Source: Ancylomarina euxina (GTDB taxonomy: Bacteria; Bacteroidota; Bacteroidia; Bacteroidales; Marinifilaceae). From it: a DNA stretch of 64,000 bases. The notes under the pieces were generated by a model, which was not told the DNA's origin, ran no database searches, and saw only the letters and a list, made by a program, of their open reading frames with translations. The stretch is taken from positions 61,807 to 125,806 of the forward strand of contig NZ_QQWG01000013.1 in the NCBI RefSeq assembly GCF_003863355.1, written 5' to 3'. The stretch's first letter is position 1. Each line of letters starts with the position of its first letter. The translations under genes and the position numbers were made by a program. Positions 37,001-45,789 of this stretch are shown in pieces.

Positions 37001-37548
37001 TGGATGATCCTACCGCACTTAAGTACGAAGGAACAATGACACCTAAATATTATGGTAGTTTGAATAATGTTGTTACTTATAAGGGGTTTAGATTGAGTAT
37101 GTTGATGACTTATAAGTTGGGATATAAGTTTAGAATTCCTACTATAGACTACAGTTCTTTGAAATCGTCATTAAAAAGAAATTGGGTACACGAAGATTAC
37201 GATAAGCGCTGGCAACAAGCAGGGGATGAAGCGCACACTGATGTGCCGGTTTTGCCTGCAAATTTTAGCCAAATTGGAGGGTATTTTGGATCTTATAGCA
37301 GTGGTGCAAGTCATCTGGTTGAGAGTGCATCCCACATTCGTTTTAAAGAGGTGATTTTATCTTATAATTTGCCTAAAGAATGGTTTAAATCTTTAGGAAT
37401 TAATGCTCTTGTTATTGGAACTCAGGTTAGAAACTTAGGCGTTATCACATTTAACAATTCGGGTATTGACCCTGAGAATATACCTGGTTTGGGTAAATAT
37501 GGAAATTCAAACCCAGAATATACATTTAGTCTGAAAGCGACATTTTAA
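34063..37548 (+). CDS. SusC/RagA-family TonB-dependent receptor with STN domain (module 4)
   Basis: Outer-membrane receptor of 1161 residues. Signal core about 22-42 (KISVFLVLVCSMQLSASVM), STN domain (about 45-118), carboxypeptidase-D-like domain (from about 132; GNTLPGVSVVVKGTTIG), TonB-box-like SEVVVTGYQ with TISKERATGAF, plug with VVVDGFPIEGH and VLKDAAAASIWGARAANGVIVI, barrel to the C-terminal LKATF. Same sub-branch as modules 1 and 3. Followed by SusD and two thioredoxin-fold proteins. Confidence 0.95.
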   Translation: MKKLGKWRCLSPAIGKIARIMKISVFLVLVCSMQLSASVMLGQQVSIHAGEMTVREVFKEFKTQTGTFFMYSEEDISLDLTVDVDFSQVSLEEALQEICKQVALSYEIVDNYVLITKKPSLVELPLQEQKKELKGTVTDSDGNTLPGVSVVVKGTTIGVATDIDGNYAIQFDNENAIMVFSFVGMLRQEVLYTGQAVQNIILLPDSKQVSEVVVTGYQTISKERATGAFEKVGVKVLDEKSTFKVLDKLEGQTSGVLFDESGNMTIRGVSTMNANRDPLVVVDGFPIEGHVETLNPDDIESITVLKDAAAASIWGARAANGVIVIVSKKNGKKGKPRVEFSSSLSMTGEPDLDDQPVVSTASFLEMEKFLADNGWQTMPTGANQYPITQGMDTYLRLNDGQISEAEANQILDGYRKVDVRNEFADLFLRKQVRQHYNLSISGAGEKNNYYMSLGYDDNDNFSKGNDSDRLIANIKISSELSDRISVNAGVSATLRNQYSNGISIGSLGSVSQYQTILDANGDYVPQPQSYYQPTKEALVAQGYPYNWDYNLYQEYQNKDNSIKNTDLRMNFGLNIKLLKGLDFEGRYQYEWGNEEGENLYNEETYNVRGFVNRFTYIDDDGSIVTNAPKGHIFSESFYKKKSYTTRGQLSFNRAFDANKHQINAIAGMEVRKTTSESSSYRKYGYDPQSLQFVSINHNERYPMAISGSKGRISDDTKYLQEEDRFISYYTNTAYTYNDKYTVTASARLDDSNLFGADSKYRNVPLWSTGINWQLHKEDFMTSDLINRLTLRMTYGTNGNVSKTTSPYLIAQVTKDYRDQHQYAYIKNPKNPSLRWEKTAVVNFGLDYALWNNRISGSLEYYSRKSTDLLGNVSLNSTYGFTSALMNFAEMSNKGVDASLLVKLVDKQVKWNTSLNFSYNKNRVEKVEMPDETVSSYMSGTARVGKPLNYMYSYKWAGLSSEGFPQVFNEKGEAIDYETRLDDPTALKYEGTMTPKYYGSLNNVVTYKGFRLSMLMTYKLGYKFRIPTIDYSSLKSSLKRNWVHEDYDKRWQQAGDEAHTDVPVLPANFSQIGGYFGSYSSGASHLVESASHIRFKEVILSYNLPKEWFKSLGINALVIGTQVRNLGVITFNNSGIDPENIPGLGKYGNSNPEYTFSLKATF

Positions 37549-37566
37549 TTGATAAACCAATGGAAT

Positions 37567-37589
37567 AAGAGGCCGGTTTAAAGCCTCTT
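37567..37589 (+). promoter_or_regulatory. hairpin between SusC and SusD (module 4)
   Basis: AAGAGGC (37567-37573) pairs with GCCTCTT (37583-37589), followed by TCATTT. A modest stem within the operon; it may affect mRNA stability between the two genes. Confidence 0.4.
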
Positions 37590-37608
37590 TCATTTAAAAA
37601 TATTTCAA

Positions 37609-38988
37609 ATGAAAAATTTAATTTATTTATTCATTTTAGCCTTACTAATTACTTCGTGCAATGGTGATGAATGGCTGGATATTAAGCCGAAAGGAAAGGT
37701 TATCCCCAATAAGGTGGACGATTATCGCCTTTTATTGGACCAAACACAAAACCTAGGTAAATCAGAAGCAATATTTTCAACCACAGGAGGTGATTTATTT
37801 CTAACAGATGATGTTGTAATAGGTGAGTATATTTTTGATAACTCTTACGGGGAAAATTCTCGTAATGCTTATACTTTTGAAGCGCATACGTACTTGGAAA
37901 TTGAAGAAGATGATGATTGGCAAGTTTCCTACAATCAAATCTATGTAAGTAATGTTGTGATCGAAGAGGTTCTGGAGACTAGTGGTAAACAAAGTGAAAA
38001 AGAGGCCTTGTATGCTGAAGCAAAGGTGCACAGAGCTTACGCTTATTTGAATTTGGTAAACCTTTATAGCAAACACTACAATGATGCAACGGCCGGCGCA
38101 GATCTTGGTGTGCCAATGCGATTGGATGGTGCCATCGAAGGAAATTTAAAAAGAGGGACTGTACAAGAGGTATATGATCTGATACTATCTGATTTAAAAG
38201 AAGTTTATGACTACTTACCAGATGTGCCTGAATTTTCATTTCGACCTTCGAAAGCTGCTGTAAACGCTCTTTTAGCGAGAACCTACCTGTTGATGGGAGA
38301 CTTTGATAAGGCATTGGTCAATGCTAATAAAAGTTTGGATATATATAGTTTCATGTACAATTACAATGATTTCGGGAAAAATGCCTGGTATTCAACGGCT
38401 TTGGATATGCCTGATTTTTACGAAAATAAAGAGCAGATCTTATTAAAACAACCTCAAAATAAATATCAATTAATTTACCCAAGTGAGGCGCTTTCTAATT
38501 TGTATGATAAGACCAACGACTGGCGTTATGATGGGATGATGTATGCAGAATGGTTTCCTCCTTATACAAATATGATGTTTTTACAGGAGTATATGGTTGG
38601 CAGATCAAGTGGGCTATCTGTACCTGAAATGTTATTGATTAGAGCAGAATGCCATGCCAGAGCTGGTGCTGCAGATTTAGCGATGGATGATATAAATACA
38701 ATTCGTCAAAATAGAATCAAAACGGCTGCTTATCTTCCATTAACAGCGGCAGGTGTAACTGAAGCATTACAGTTGGTTAAAGAGGAGAGAAGACGAGAAT
38801 TAGCATTCTTAGGTGCAAGATGGTTTGATATCAAACGCTACAATACCTACGATAATGCAAACATTTCTATTGACCATAGTATAAATGACGAAAGTCATGT
38901 TTTGGCTCCTGGTGATAATAAGTGGGTGTTACCAATTGCTCGAAAATACATTCTTAAAAATTCTGAAATAGAGCAAAACCCTCGTTAA
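37609..38988 (+). CDS. SusD/RagB-family lipoprotein (module 4)
   Basis: Surface ligand-binding lipoprotein of 459 residues, lipobox LITSC (Cys17), followed by DEWLDIKPKGKVIP, a common SusD opening. TPR-like helices are visible (EALYAEAKVHRAYAYLNLVN; AAVNALLARTYLLMGDFDKAL; EMLLIRAECHARAGAADLA) and the C-terminal motif VKEERRRELAFLGARWFDIKRY is typical. Partner of the preceding SusC. Confidence 0.94.
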   Translation: MKNLIYLFILALLITSCNGDEWLDIKPKGKVIPNKVDDYRLLLDQTQNLGKSEAIFSTTGGDLFLTDDVVIGEYIFDNSYGENSRNAYTFEAHTYLEIEEDDDWQVSYNQIYVSNVVIEEVLETSGKQSEKEALYAEAKVHRAYAYLNLVNLYSKHYNDATAGADLGVPMRLDGAIEGNLKRGTVQEVYDLILSDLKEVYDYLPDVPEFSFRPSKAAVNALLARTYLLMGDFDKALVNANKSLDIYSFMYNYNDFGKNAWYSTALDMPDFYENKEQILLKQPQNKYQLIYPSEALSNLYDKTNDWRYDGMMYAEWFPPYTNMMFLQEYMVGRSSGLSVPEMLLIRAECHARAGAADLAMDDINTIRQNRIKTAAYLPLTAAGVTEALQLVKEERRRELAFLGARWFDIKRYNTYDNANISIDHSINDESHVLAPGDNKWVLPIARKYILKNSEIEQNPR

Positions 38989-39033
38989 TAGAATTATTTA
39001 GTTCTCTAGGACATAGTCCTAATCCTATTAGAT

Positions 39034-39054
39034 GCCCCGGATTTTTTCCGGGGC
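39034..39054 (+). promoter_or_regulatory. GC-rich hairpin between SusD and TlpA-like gene (module 4)
   Basis: GCCCCGGA (39034-39041) pairs with TCCGGGGC (39047-39054) around a T loop, 45 bases after the SusD stop. The flank TAATTT is not a strong T-run. Equivalent in position to the hairpins at 5709, 19037 and 28910. Confidence 0.6.
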
Positions 39055-39153
39055 TAATTTCGGTATCTGACTATTTTAAAGATCCGGTTTGAATTTCGTG
39101 ATGTGTTCTGCTACTTCACGCTATTGTTCGTTTAATTAACACTTATTTATTTC

Positions 39154-40209
39154 ATGATGAATTTATTTAAAGTATTTGCTATTATGGCAATCGCTGCTCT
39201 ATTATCATGCAGCAAAGCGACTGATACCTGCCTAATCAAGGGCCAATTGTCGGGTGGTGATGGAGAGCTTGTAATTTACCCTTATCAGGAGGTTCACTCA
39301 AAAAAGGAAGCTGACAGTTTGAGTTATAAGGCAAAAATAAGTAATGGGAAATTTGAAATCGAACTGGATGGAGAATTGGTTTGTCGATTGATGAATATCA
39401 AAATAGGGAATGAGTTGAAACGCTATGATGTTTTTACTGAACCAGGCATTATACATTTAGGAGAGAAGGATGGAAAACTGATAGCAAAAGGTTCTTCTTT
39501 AAATGATGAATATTATCGGTTATTAAATGAGCTTAATTACGAGGCTTATGATAAGATTAAATATAAGAAAGTTTTGAGTGCAGAAGAGCAGAAATTAAAA
39601 GATGAGTACAATCGTAATTTATGGGAACTTATCGGAACGAATTCTGCTAGTATTCCCTTAAGTTATCTGTTCTATCAAAAATACTGGGGGGCAGATGCTT
39701 CAAGCTTAAATAAAATAATAAATACCTTTTCAAAGGATATTCATCAATCCTATTATCTAAAAAAAGTGATTAACCGAAGAGATAATCAGCAACGAGTGGC
39801 CATTGGAAATCCAGCTCCGGACTTTAGCTTAAAATCGAATGATGGTCAGGATGTATCTCTGGAGATGTACAAAGGCAAATACTTGTTGGTGGATTTCTGG
39901 GCATCGTGGTGTGGACCTTGCCGTGCAGAGATTCCAAATCTGAAAAAGGTTTTTGCGAATTATCACTCAAAGGGATTGGATATTTTAAGTGTAAGCACAG
40001 ATGCCAGAGAAAAGGCCTGGCTAAAGGCTGTAGATGCAGAACAAATGCCCTGGGAACAAGTTCGCGATACCAAATCAATCAGTGATGTGTACAATATTAC
40101 GGCTATTCCTATGATCATTTTGATTGATCCCGAAGGTAAGATTATGGATAAAGGCCTTCGCGGGGAGGGGCTACAAAAAAAGTTGGATGAGATCTTAATG
40201 CATAAATAA
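39154..40209 (+). CDS. TlpA-like thiol-disulfide lipoprotein with DUF4369-type N-domain (module 4)
   Basis: Periplasm-facing lipoprotein of 351 residues, lipobox ALLSC (Cys19). N-terminal beta domain (about 25-110; CLIKGQLSGGDGELVIYPYQ), helical linker (about 120-205), thioredoxin domain (about 215-351; GNPAPDFSLKSNDGQDVSL) with WCGPC at Cys253/Cys256 and cis-proline region AIPMIILIDPEGK. The likely role is disulfide reduction or isomerisation next to the outer-membrane receptor. The second thioredoxin-fold gene follows after 50 bases. Confidence 0.88.
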   Translation: MMNLFKVFAIMAIAALLSCSKATDTCLIKGQLSGGDGELVIYPYQEVHSKKEADSLSYKAKISNGKFEIELDGELVCRLMNIKIGNELKRYDVFTEPGIIHLGEKDGKLIAKGSSLNDEYYRLLNELNYEAYDKIKYKKVLSAEEQKLKDEYNRNLWELIGTNSASIPLSYLFYQKYWGADASSLNKIINTFSKDIHQSYYLKKVINRRDNQQRVAIGNPAPDFSLKSNDGQDVSLEMYKGKYLLVDFWASWCGPCRAEIPNLKKVFANYHSKGLDILSVSTDAREKAWLKAVDAEQMPWEQVRDTKSISDVYNITAIPMIILIDPEGKIMDKGLRGEGLQKKLDEILMHK

Positions 40210-40259
40210 GCTTAGGATGAGTTGAATATAGATTTTATCAAATCGTTTAAACAAAAGGG

Positions 40260-41465
40260 ATGAAAAAAATATTAATAATAGTCGTGAGCATGTTTGCATG
40301 TGGGAGTTTATTCTCTCAAGGGATTGAATTTAAACACGGCACTTTTAATGAAGCTTTGGCAAAAGCTAAGAAAGAAAATAAACTGCTTTTTATGGATTGC
40401 TATACCTCATGGTGTGGTCCATGTAAGTATCTGTCGGAGACTATTTTTTCACAAAAGGAAGTTGGTGATTTTTTCAATAAGAATTTTGTGAGTTTTAAAA
40501 TGGATATGGAAAAGGGTGAAGGGATTGAGCTTTGTAAAAAGTATCAGGTGAAGTCTTTTCCAACTCTACTGTTTATTGATGCTAAAGGGAGTGTAGTTCA
40601 TAAATTGGTTGGAGGAATGCCTGGCGAGGAATTAATTAAGGGCGCACAAGCTGCTTTAAACCCAAACTTGAGAATTGGAACATTAAGAGAAAAATTTGAA
40701 GGTGGTAACAGAGAATATGAATTCCTGTTGACTTATTTGACTGCGGTAAAAAGACAATACGATAAAGTGAACATACCATTGGTATCTAAAGCTTTAATTG
40801 AAAATTATTCTCTCGAAAAATTTTTAACCAAGGATTTGTTTTATGTCATTAGTGGAGCGAATATTAATTATGTCAGTAAAGAGTATCGCTACCTAGTCCA
40901 AAATAAAGACGTTCTTATAAATAAAGTTGGTGCAAAAGAATGTGATGCTGTTTTAAGAAAAGCGATAAGAACTCACTTATTTCAATTTGCAGAAGAATGC
41001 TTTAGCCTTACTGATTTAAAAAAGGAAATCGAAAAATGTAAAAAAGACAAGGTGTACTTGAATATTGAAGATTTAGAAAGAGATTTGAGTTATACTTATT
41101 GCTTTGCACATGGGCAATTAAAAAAATGGTTTGATTTAAAATTACAGGAAGCGGCGAATTTAAAAGGAAGTCCAAACTATGTTTATGTCATGCATAATAT
41201 TGGTGATGAGGTCGTAAGAAATCCCAAGTTTAAAGGTTCTGAAGAATCAATTAATAGAGCACTTAAAATTGGACATGAATTGGCAGATAATGACGATGGG
41301 GTGATTATGGGTAATTTTTTATTGGCTAAGCTTTATTTAAAGGTCGGAAATAAAGAAAAAGCACAAAAGCATTATGATCTGTTTATTGAAATAAATGGAG
41401 AAGCTGGTGGAAATAATACGCATCCTTCTGTTGCAAAAGTAAAGAATGCTATAGATCTTTTGTAG
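40260..41465 (+). CDS. periplasmic thioredoxin-fold protein with long helical C-terminus (module 4)
   Basis: Paralogue of the protein at 5751-7001. The 401 residues begin with a signal peptide (1-20, LFSQ), then a thioredoxin domain with WCGPC (Cys52, Cys55, the same positions as the paralogue) and YQVKSFPTLLFIDAKGS holding the cis-proline. From about residue 130 it is helical; TPR-like stretches appear near the end (LAKLYLKVGNKEKAQKHYDLF). The recurrence of this architecture in two SusCD operons supports a shared task with the receptors. It is the last gene of module 4. Confidence 0.86.
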   Translation: MKKILIIVVSMFACGSLFSQGIEFKHGTFNEALAKAKKENKLLFMDCYTSWCGPCKYLSETIFSQKEVGDFFNKNFVSFKMDMEKGEGIELCKKYQVKSFPTLLFIDAKGSVVHKLVGGMPGEELIKGAQAALNPNLRIGTLREKFEGGNREYEFLLTYLTAVKRQYDKVNIPLVSKALIENYSLEKFLTKDLFYVISGANINYVSKEYRYLVQNKDVLINKVGAKECDAVLRKAIRTHLFQFAEECFSLTDLKKEIEKCKKDKVYLNIEDLERDLSYTYCFAHGQLKKWFDLKLQEAANLKGSPNYVYVMHNIGDEVVRNPKFKGSEESINRALKIGHELADNDDGVIMGNFLLAKLYLKVGNKEKAQKHYDLFIEINGEAGGNNTHPSVAKVKNAIDLL

Positions 41466-41503
41466 GAAATAATATGATCTGAATTGTGGATGGCTACGCA
41501 ATT

Positions 41504-41536
41504 AATATAACACCTCCACTTCGGGGGTGTTATATT
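41504..41536 (+). terminator. terminator of module 4
   Basis: AATATAACACCTCC (41504-41517) pairs with GGGGGTGTTATATT (41523-41536), 14 bp with one G-T pair, loop ACTTC. It lies 38 bases after the last gene of module 4. The T-run is weak but the stem is long. Confidence 0.65.
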
Positions 41537-41709
41537 ATTCTACTTAAGTTGAGATGTTTCTTAATTAAAGTTGCATACAGTGAGTTCATGTACGATAGCG
41601 AATATCTCCAATACAATTTATCCATGGCGTCCAATTCGTTTCCAAATATCTACTGGCCTTATACCTGTGAGTGAAATAGACGGTATAAGGAACTAATAGC
41701 CATAAGACA

Positions 41710-41746
41710 AAAAATCCTAACAAGCATTTAGGCTGTTAGGATTTTT
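41710..41746. terminator. bidirectional terminator between convergent genes
   Basis: AAAAATCCTAACA (41710-41722) pairs perfectly with TGTTAGGATTTTT (41734-41746), loop of 11. Symmetric A and T tracts let it stop transcription from either side; it separates module 4 from the minus-strand AsmA gene. Confidence 0.8.
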
Positions 41747-41794
41747 AGATTTCACTTGGGTAGGCTCAAGTTTAACGGATGATATTTTATAATT

Positions 41795-44700
41795 CTATTC
41801 AACCGGCTTAACATTCTCCTTAAGCGATTCCGAAATCAGCTTTTTCAAACGTAAAGTTTGTGCCTCCATGGCGCCTTGCTTTTTAGGATCGTAAAGATGT
41901 TTATACTGACAAGGAACAAGCTTATATTTTAAATCATCCATAGTGCCTCTTACATTGAGCCCTAATCGAAGAGGTAATGGCGTATCGGTTACCGATATGT
42001 GATAGTTAAAGCGATTATCCATGGTATGACGTCCGGAAATAACGGCTTTATAATTATCCATCACAATAAGGAAAGGATATAAATCAATTTCATCTTTAAA
42101 GAGAGTCATCTCAACACTCAGGCTATCGATCACATTTTCTGTTTTTTTCTTAAACAGAAGTTTGTTGGCAATCATGTCAAATGTTTCGGTATCCATAAGG
42201 GTTAGTTCCTGTCCCTGGAAAGCCGCCGCACCACGAATTGTCGATTGTTTAAGAGAGTAATCGCTCTTAAGATAGGTCTCTCCGGCCAAATGAAATTCAC
42301 CTTTCCCTTTGAATGATTTTAGCATGGGAATAATGGTATCAACTGAAGGAATCAGATCAATGAGTTCAGCAATATCAATATCTAAAAGGTGAAAGTCGAT
42401 GCCAGAAAAAAGGTGATTTTTTCTGTCGGAACGGTACATGGCCGTTAACTGCATATTGGCGGCCTTACTTGTAAAACCCATTTGGTCCAGAACAAGTGTC
42501 CCATCTTTAATGGTTAGTCCACCTTTTATATTTTCAATAATATTCTCATTGACCACAGTCTGATCGATGCTTGTGTTTAATCGAATTTCAACACCTTTGG
42601 GTACCATAAAGGGATCGTCTTCTGATTTAATCGTTTCATTGCTCGCAAGACTTGAATCCTGACTCCCCATGCCGTTAAAAATGTCCATCAGCTCATAGAC
42701 ATTGGTGTTTTTAGAGATTAAATTAAACTCGCCCTTAAGCAGAGATTCATCCTTAAGATACTTCGAGATATCGGTCAGTTCACCGCTAAGATTAAAGTCA
42801 GAATCACCTAAAGTTACATTGGCTTTCTTAATCGCCATGGTGTCGGCATTAAGTGTAAAGGATATGTTTGGAATTTGACCGTTTAACTGCTTACCCAAGT
42901 CATAAATGGCATCGGAGAAACGGACAGCCACTTCGGGCTGCCATTTTAGTATAACATTATTTTGAGAGTCGTCGTACTTCAGATTGGTTTTGGCATACAG
43001 CTCTTTAGCATCAAACAGAGTCGAGTCTTTGCTGGCAATAACAATTTGCTGACTATTGATTGTAGAATGAATAAGAGCAATCTCTTGTTTGGCATTAAGC
43101 CTTGGAGCATATTTCATTTGGCCATCTGCATGATTGGCGCAAATAGATAATGTGTCGGCTGCAGCATAAAGGCTGTCAAATTTAAATCGACAAGACGATA
43201 GTGGCGCAGAAAGGCCTTTTGCCAGTTGATTGATGTCGACCTCTAACTCAATATTTTTAGTCATAGCGCGCATAGTATGCGACATGTTGATATCAAATTG
43301 GGGTGCATCCATTTTGATTTTGGCAAACAGAAGGTTTTTGTCTGCTTTGCTTTGGCTGGGTAAATTAAGTTGAAGCTTTGCCGAAGGCAGGTTCACTTTT
43401 ATACTGTCTTCGTAGGTCGCATAAAAATCCTGAGTCTCGAAATCGCCTCTTAAATAGATACGGTGATAGGCCTCTGTGTCCAAATCAGACTGAGAAAATC
43501 GGGTATGCAGATTGCCATTAAGCGAACCTTTAATGCTGATGTTTTGATCTTTGGGTATAAAGGACTTGAAATCGGCTAAATTAAAATCACCTTTCGTATA
43601 AACGTCATAGACTGGCGTTTCCAAAATGTTCGAAATTTCACCTTTAAGAGAAAGGCTGCTGTGCGCTATTTGCGCAGAACTACTATTGATCGTAATAGCC
43701 GAAGTCTGGTTTTTATTCAGATCCACCTGAGTCGACATCGATAATTGAATAGCCTTAACTCCAGGATAAGTGGCGTATTTAATTTCGCCTTTTTCGTATT
43801 TTATATTGGCTTTGATAAGGGGCATGCTTGTGTCAGATACAAGCCCTTTTACCGATCCTGAGATTTGCGCGTAACCCTTAGCCGTCAGATCTTTTAAGGG
43901 CGCCGAATAGGCTTTAGGAATAAGCGCTATAATTTTCTCAATATCCAATTCCTTGCTTGAGTATCTTAGGTCGGTCGATATTGAATAATCTTTCAAGAGT
44001 TTAACCAAACCACTAAATGAGACTTCTTGCTCATCGTTAACAATGAGTTTTGACTCTTCTAGATCGTAGCTGTTTTCGGATAGCTTGCAATTAAAAGGCA
44101 AGTGAGTGTCAACTTTCATCTGAGATAAAAGGGTATCACCAGCCATAGAAACCGACATGGCCTGACAAACCAATTTTAAGTCGGTATTGAATTGGTTTTT
44201 ATCCTTAGCTTTAGCCTTAATGTTCAGATCACAGTTCCTGGCATCAAGATAAAGAGCCATTGAGTCGGATGTTGTAAACAGCAATCGATTTAATTGCATA
44301 TTCAAACCCAAAGACTGGTTCTCCTTGTTGTATTTAAGTTCGAGTCTGGCATTTAAGTCGCTAAGCTTCGCCATTCTTAATGTTGACTCATCCGTATAAT
44401 GAACCTTACAATTCTTAAATTCCACATGACTCATATCCATATCACCCAAGGATGAGGCTTCAGTATCCGCTTCTGAGGAATCGGAACCGCTTTTTAAAAT
44501 ATCGAAATTAGACTGGCCATGCGAGTCTATTTTAAAATTCAAAACTGCATTTTCAAGGAGAAAGGGGTCAAGCTTTATATCGCCGCCCCATAAGTAGGCC
44601 ATCACATTTGCGGATGCAAAGCATTTAGATGCGTATAAGAGCGTATCTGATTTTGGGGCATTATTCTCTCTTAGACAGAGATTCGTCAGCTCAATCCCAA

Positions 44701-44899
44701 AAAACGGATAGCTACTAAAAAAAGTGGGTTCAATTTTTTCTATCATCGTCTGGCAGGACAAATAGGCTTTTGCCTGTTTAATAACGATTGGGCTTAATTT
44801 TTCTGGTGTAAAAAGATACCAAAGGCCTATTCCTGCAGTTAGTATCAATACAAAAACCAATCCCAGTAAAGCGACTCCAACTTTTTTTAATATACGCAT
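41795..44899 (-). CDS. AsmA-family protein
   Basis: Large envelope protein of 1034 residues with a single N-terminal membrane anchor (about 7-29, VALLGLVFVLILTAGIGLWYLF) followed by a long, beta-rich periplasmic part. Typical AsmA features: an opening with IEKIEPTFFSSYPFFGIELTNL, repeated beta-strand blocks, and a C-terminal domain with KGKGEFHLAGETYLKSDYSL and RFNYHISVTDTPLPLRLGLNVRGTMDDLKYKL. Family members are thought to move or organise lipids between membranes and affect outer-membrane assembly. It is co-transcribed with the lipoprotein gene just upstream (5-base gap). Confidence 0.88.
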   Translation of the reverse strand: MRILKKVGVALLGLVFVLILTAGIGLWYLFTPEKLSPIVIKQAKAYLSCQTMIEKIEPTFFSSYPFFGIELTNLCLRENNAPKSDTLLYASKCFASANVMAYLWGGDIKLDPFLLENAVLNFKIDSHGQSNFDILKSGSDSSEADTEASSLGDMDMSHVEFKNCKVHYTDESTLRMAKLSDLNARLELKYNKENQSLGLNMQLNRLLFTTSDSMALYLDARNCDLNIKAKAKDKNQFNTDLKLVCQAMSVSMAGDTLLSQMKVDTHLPFNCKLSENSYDLEESKLIVNDEQEVSFSGLVKLLKDYSISTDLRYSSKELDIEKIIALIPKAYSAPLKDLTAKGYAQISGSVKGLVSDTSMPLIKANIKYEKGEIKYATYPGVKAIQLSMSTQVDLNKNQTSAITINSSSAQIAHSSLSLKGEISNILETPVYDVYTKGDFNLADFKSFIPKDQNISIKGSLNGNLHTRFSQSDLDTEAYHRIYLRGDFETQDFYATYEDSIKVNLPSAKLQLNLPSQSKADKNLLFAKIKMDAPQFDINMSHTMRAMTKNIELEVDINQLAKGLSAPLSSCRFKFDSLYAAADTLSICANHADGQMKYAPRLNAKQEIALIHSTINSQQIVIASKDSTLFDAKELYAKTNLKYDDSQNNVILKWQPEVAVRFSDAIYDLGKQLNGQIPNISFTLNADTMAIKKANVTLGDSDFNLSGELTDISKYLKDESLLKGEFNLISKNTNVYELMDIFNGMGSQDSSLASNETIKSEDDPFMVPKGVEIRLNTSIDQTVVNENIIENIKGGLTIKDGTLVLDQMGFTSKAANMQLTAMYRSDRKNHLFSGIDFHLLDIDIAELIDLIPSVDTIIPMLKSFKGKGEFHLAGETYLKSDYSLKQSTIRGAAAFQGQELTLMDTETFDMIANKLLFKKKTENVIDSLSVEMTLFKDEIDLYPFLIVMDNYKAVISGRHTMDNRFNYHISVTDTPLPLRLGLNVRGTMDDLKYKLVPCQYKHLYDPKKQGAMEAQTLRLKKLISESLKENVKPVE

Positions 44900-44904
44900 T
44901 TTAC

Positions 44905-45270
44905 CTATTGTTTACTGAATGATGTTGTTTCTCCGTAAGCGTCTTGATACTCCATTGATGTTGCTGTTAAATTCGTAATGGTGTATACCTTTGGCACGTT
45001 ACCGCCATTCACGATGATATGAATTTGCTCCAACTGATCTTTGTCAATCGTCCAGCTAAACTTCTGAGCTTCTGCTTCTGTTACATCATCGGCAGTATCC
45101 CAGGTCGCTCCTGATTTATCTAAATCGTATCTCTCGAACAAAGTGCCACTTTTCCATTTTCCAATGATTAATGACTCATCAAAACTGGCTTGGGTGTCCT
45201 CTTTAGTACAGGAGGTTGAGAAAAGCGCTGCTATTGCAAGGCTTAAAAGAATTAATGCTAAGCGTTTCAT
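44905..45270 (-). CDS. lipocalin-like small lipoprotein
   Basis: The 121-residue protein has a lipobox FSTSC (Cys21) after a signal core, then a small beta domain beginning LIIGKWKSGTLFERYDLD, the pattern of Bacteroidota lipocalin-like lipoproteins, and ending NLTATSMEYQDAYGETTSF. Function is unknown. It is the first gene of a two-gene minus-strand operon with the AsmA-family protein, so an envelope role is likely. Confidence 0.75.
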   Translation of the reverse strand: MKRLALILLSLAIAALFSTSCTKEDTQASFDESLIIGKWKSGTLFERYDLDKSGATWDTADDVTEAEAQKFSWTIDKDQLEQIHIIVNGGNVPKVYTITNLTATSMEYQDAYGETTSFSKQ

Positions 45271-45789
45271 CTATTTATAGTTTGTTTATGATTTACTTAT
45301 TTCTTACTCAGGAATAAACTACAAAAATAAGACTTTATTGTCGAAAATGAATGAAAGCTGATTTCTTAATTATGAAAATAATGAAATATTAGATGTTATT
45401 TCTCATAATGGTTTGGATGATATTAGGATTGTCGAAGAATCGAAGGATGGGGAAGCTATCCCACAAAACAATGCCAATATTAGTATTCATAATTATGTAG
45501 ATCTATTCTGTTTTATGTTTGTTAGTGGTTTTGTTTAATCCGAATTGTTTGTAAACTTGTTTTCATAAATTTGCGAGATTTTAGGCACAGGCTCTGGTCT
45601 GTACCTTTAGTTATGGCTCTTAGGGATTGAATTAATTGTGATTCGTTCTTGCAAAAATCGTAAGTGTATTAGTAACTGTTCGATGTCTTAGTGTCTTATT
45701 TTTTTAAGTGTTTATGGTAATGTTCGTGTGGTAGGAGTAAATCGCAAGTGAGCATTTAAACAAGCTTATAACAGAAACATATGAAACTT
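45271..45789. other. divergent intergenic region
   Basis: No gene. It should hold the minus-strand promoter of the lipoprotein-AsmA operon (a TATTTTTG box on the minus strand at 45322-45329, without a clear -33 partner) and a plus-strand promoter at 45545-45573. Confidence 0.45.
45545..45573 (+). promoter_or_regulatory. possible Bacteroidota-type promoter
   Basis: TTG (45545-45547), 18-base spacer, TAAATTTG (45566-45573). It points at the frameshifted outer-membrane protein gene about 210 bases downstream. Confidence 0.4.

Noticed and set aside
41486..41674. 62-codon open frame after module 4
   Set aside because: Runs through the module-4 terminator hairpin and has no recognisable features.
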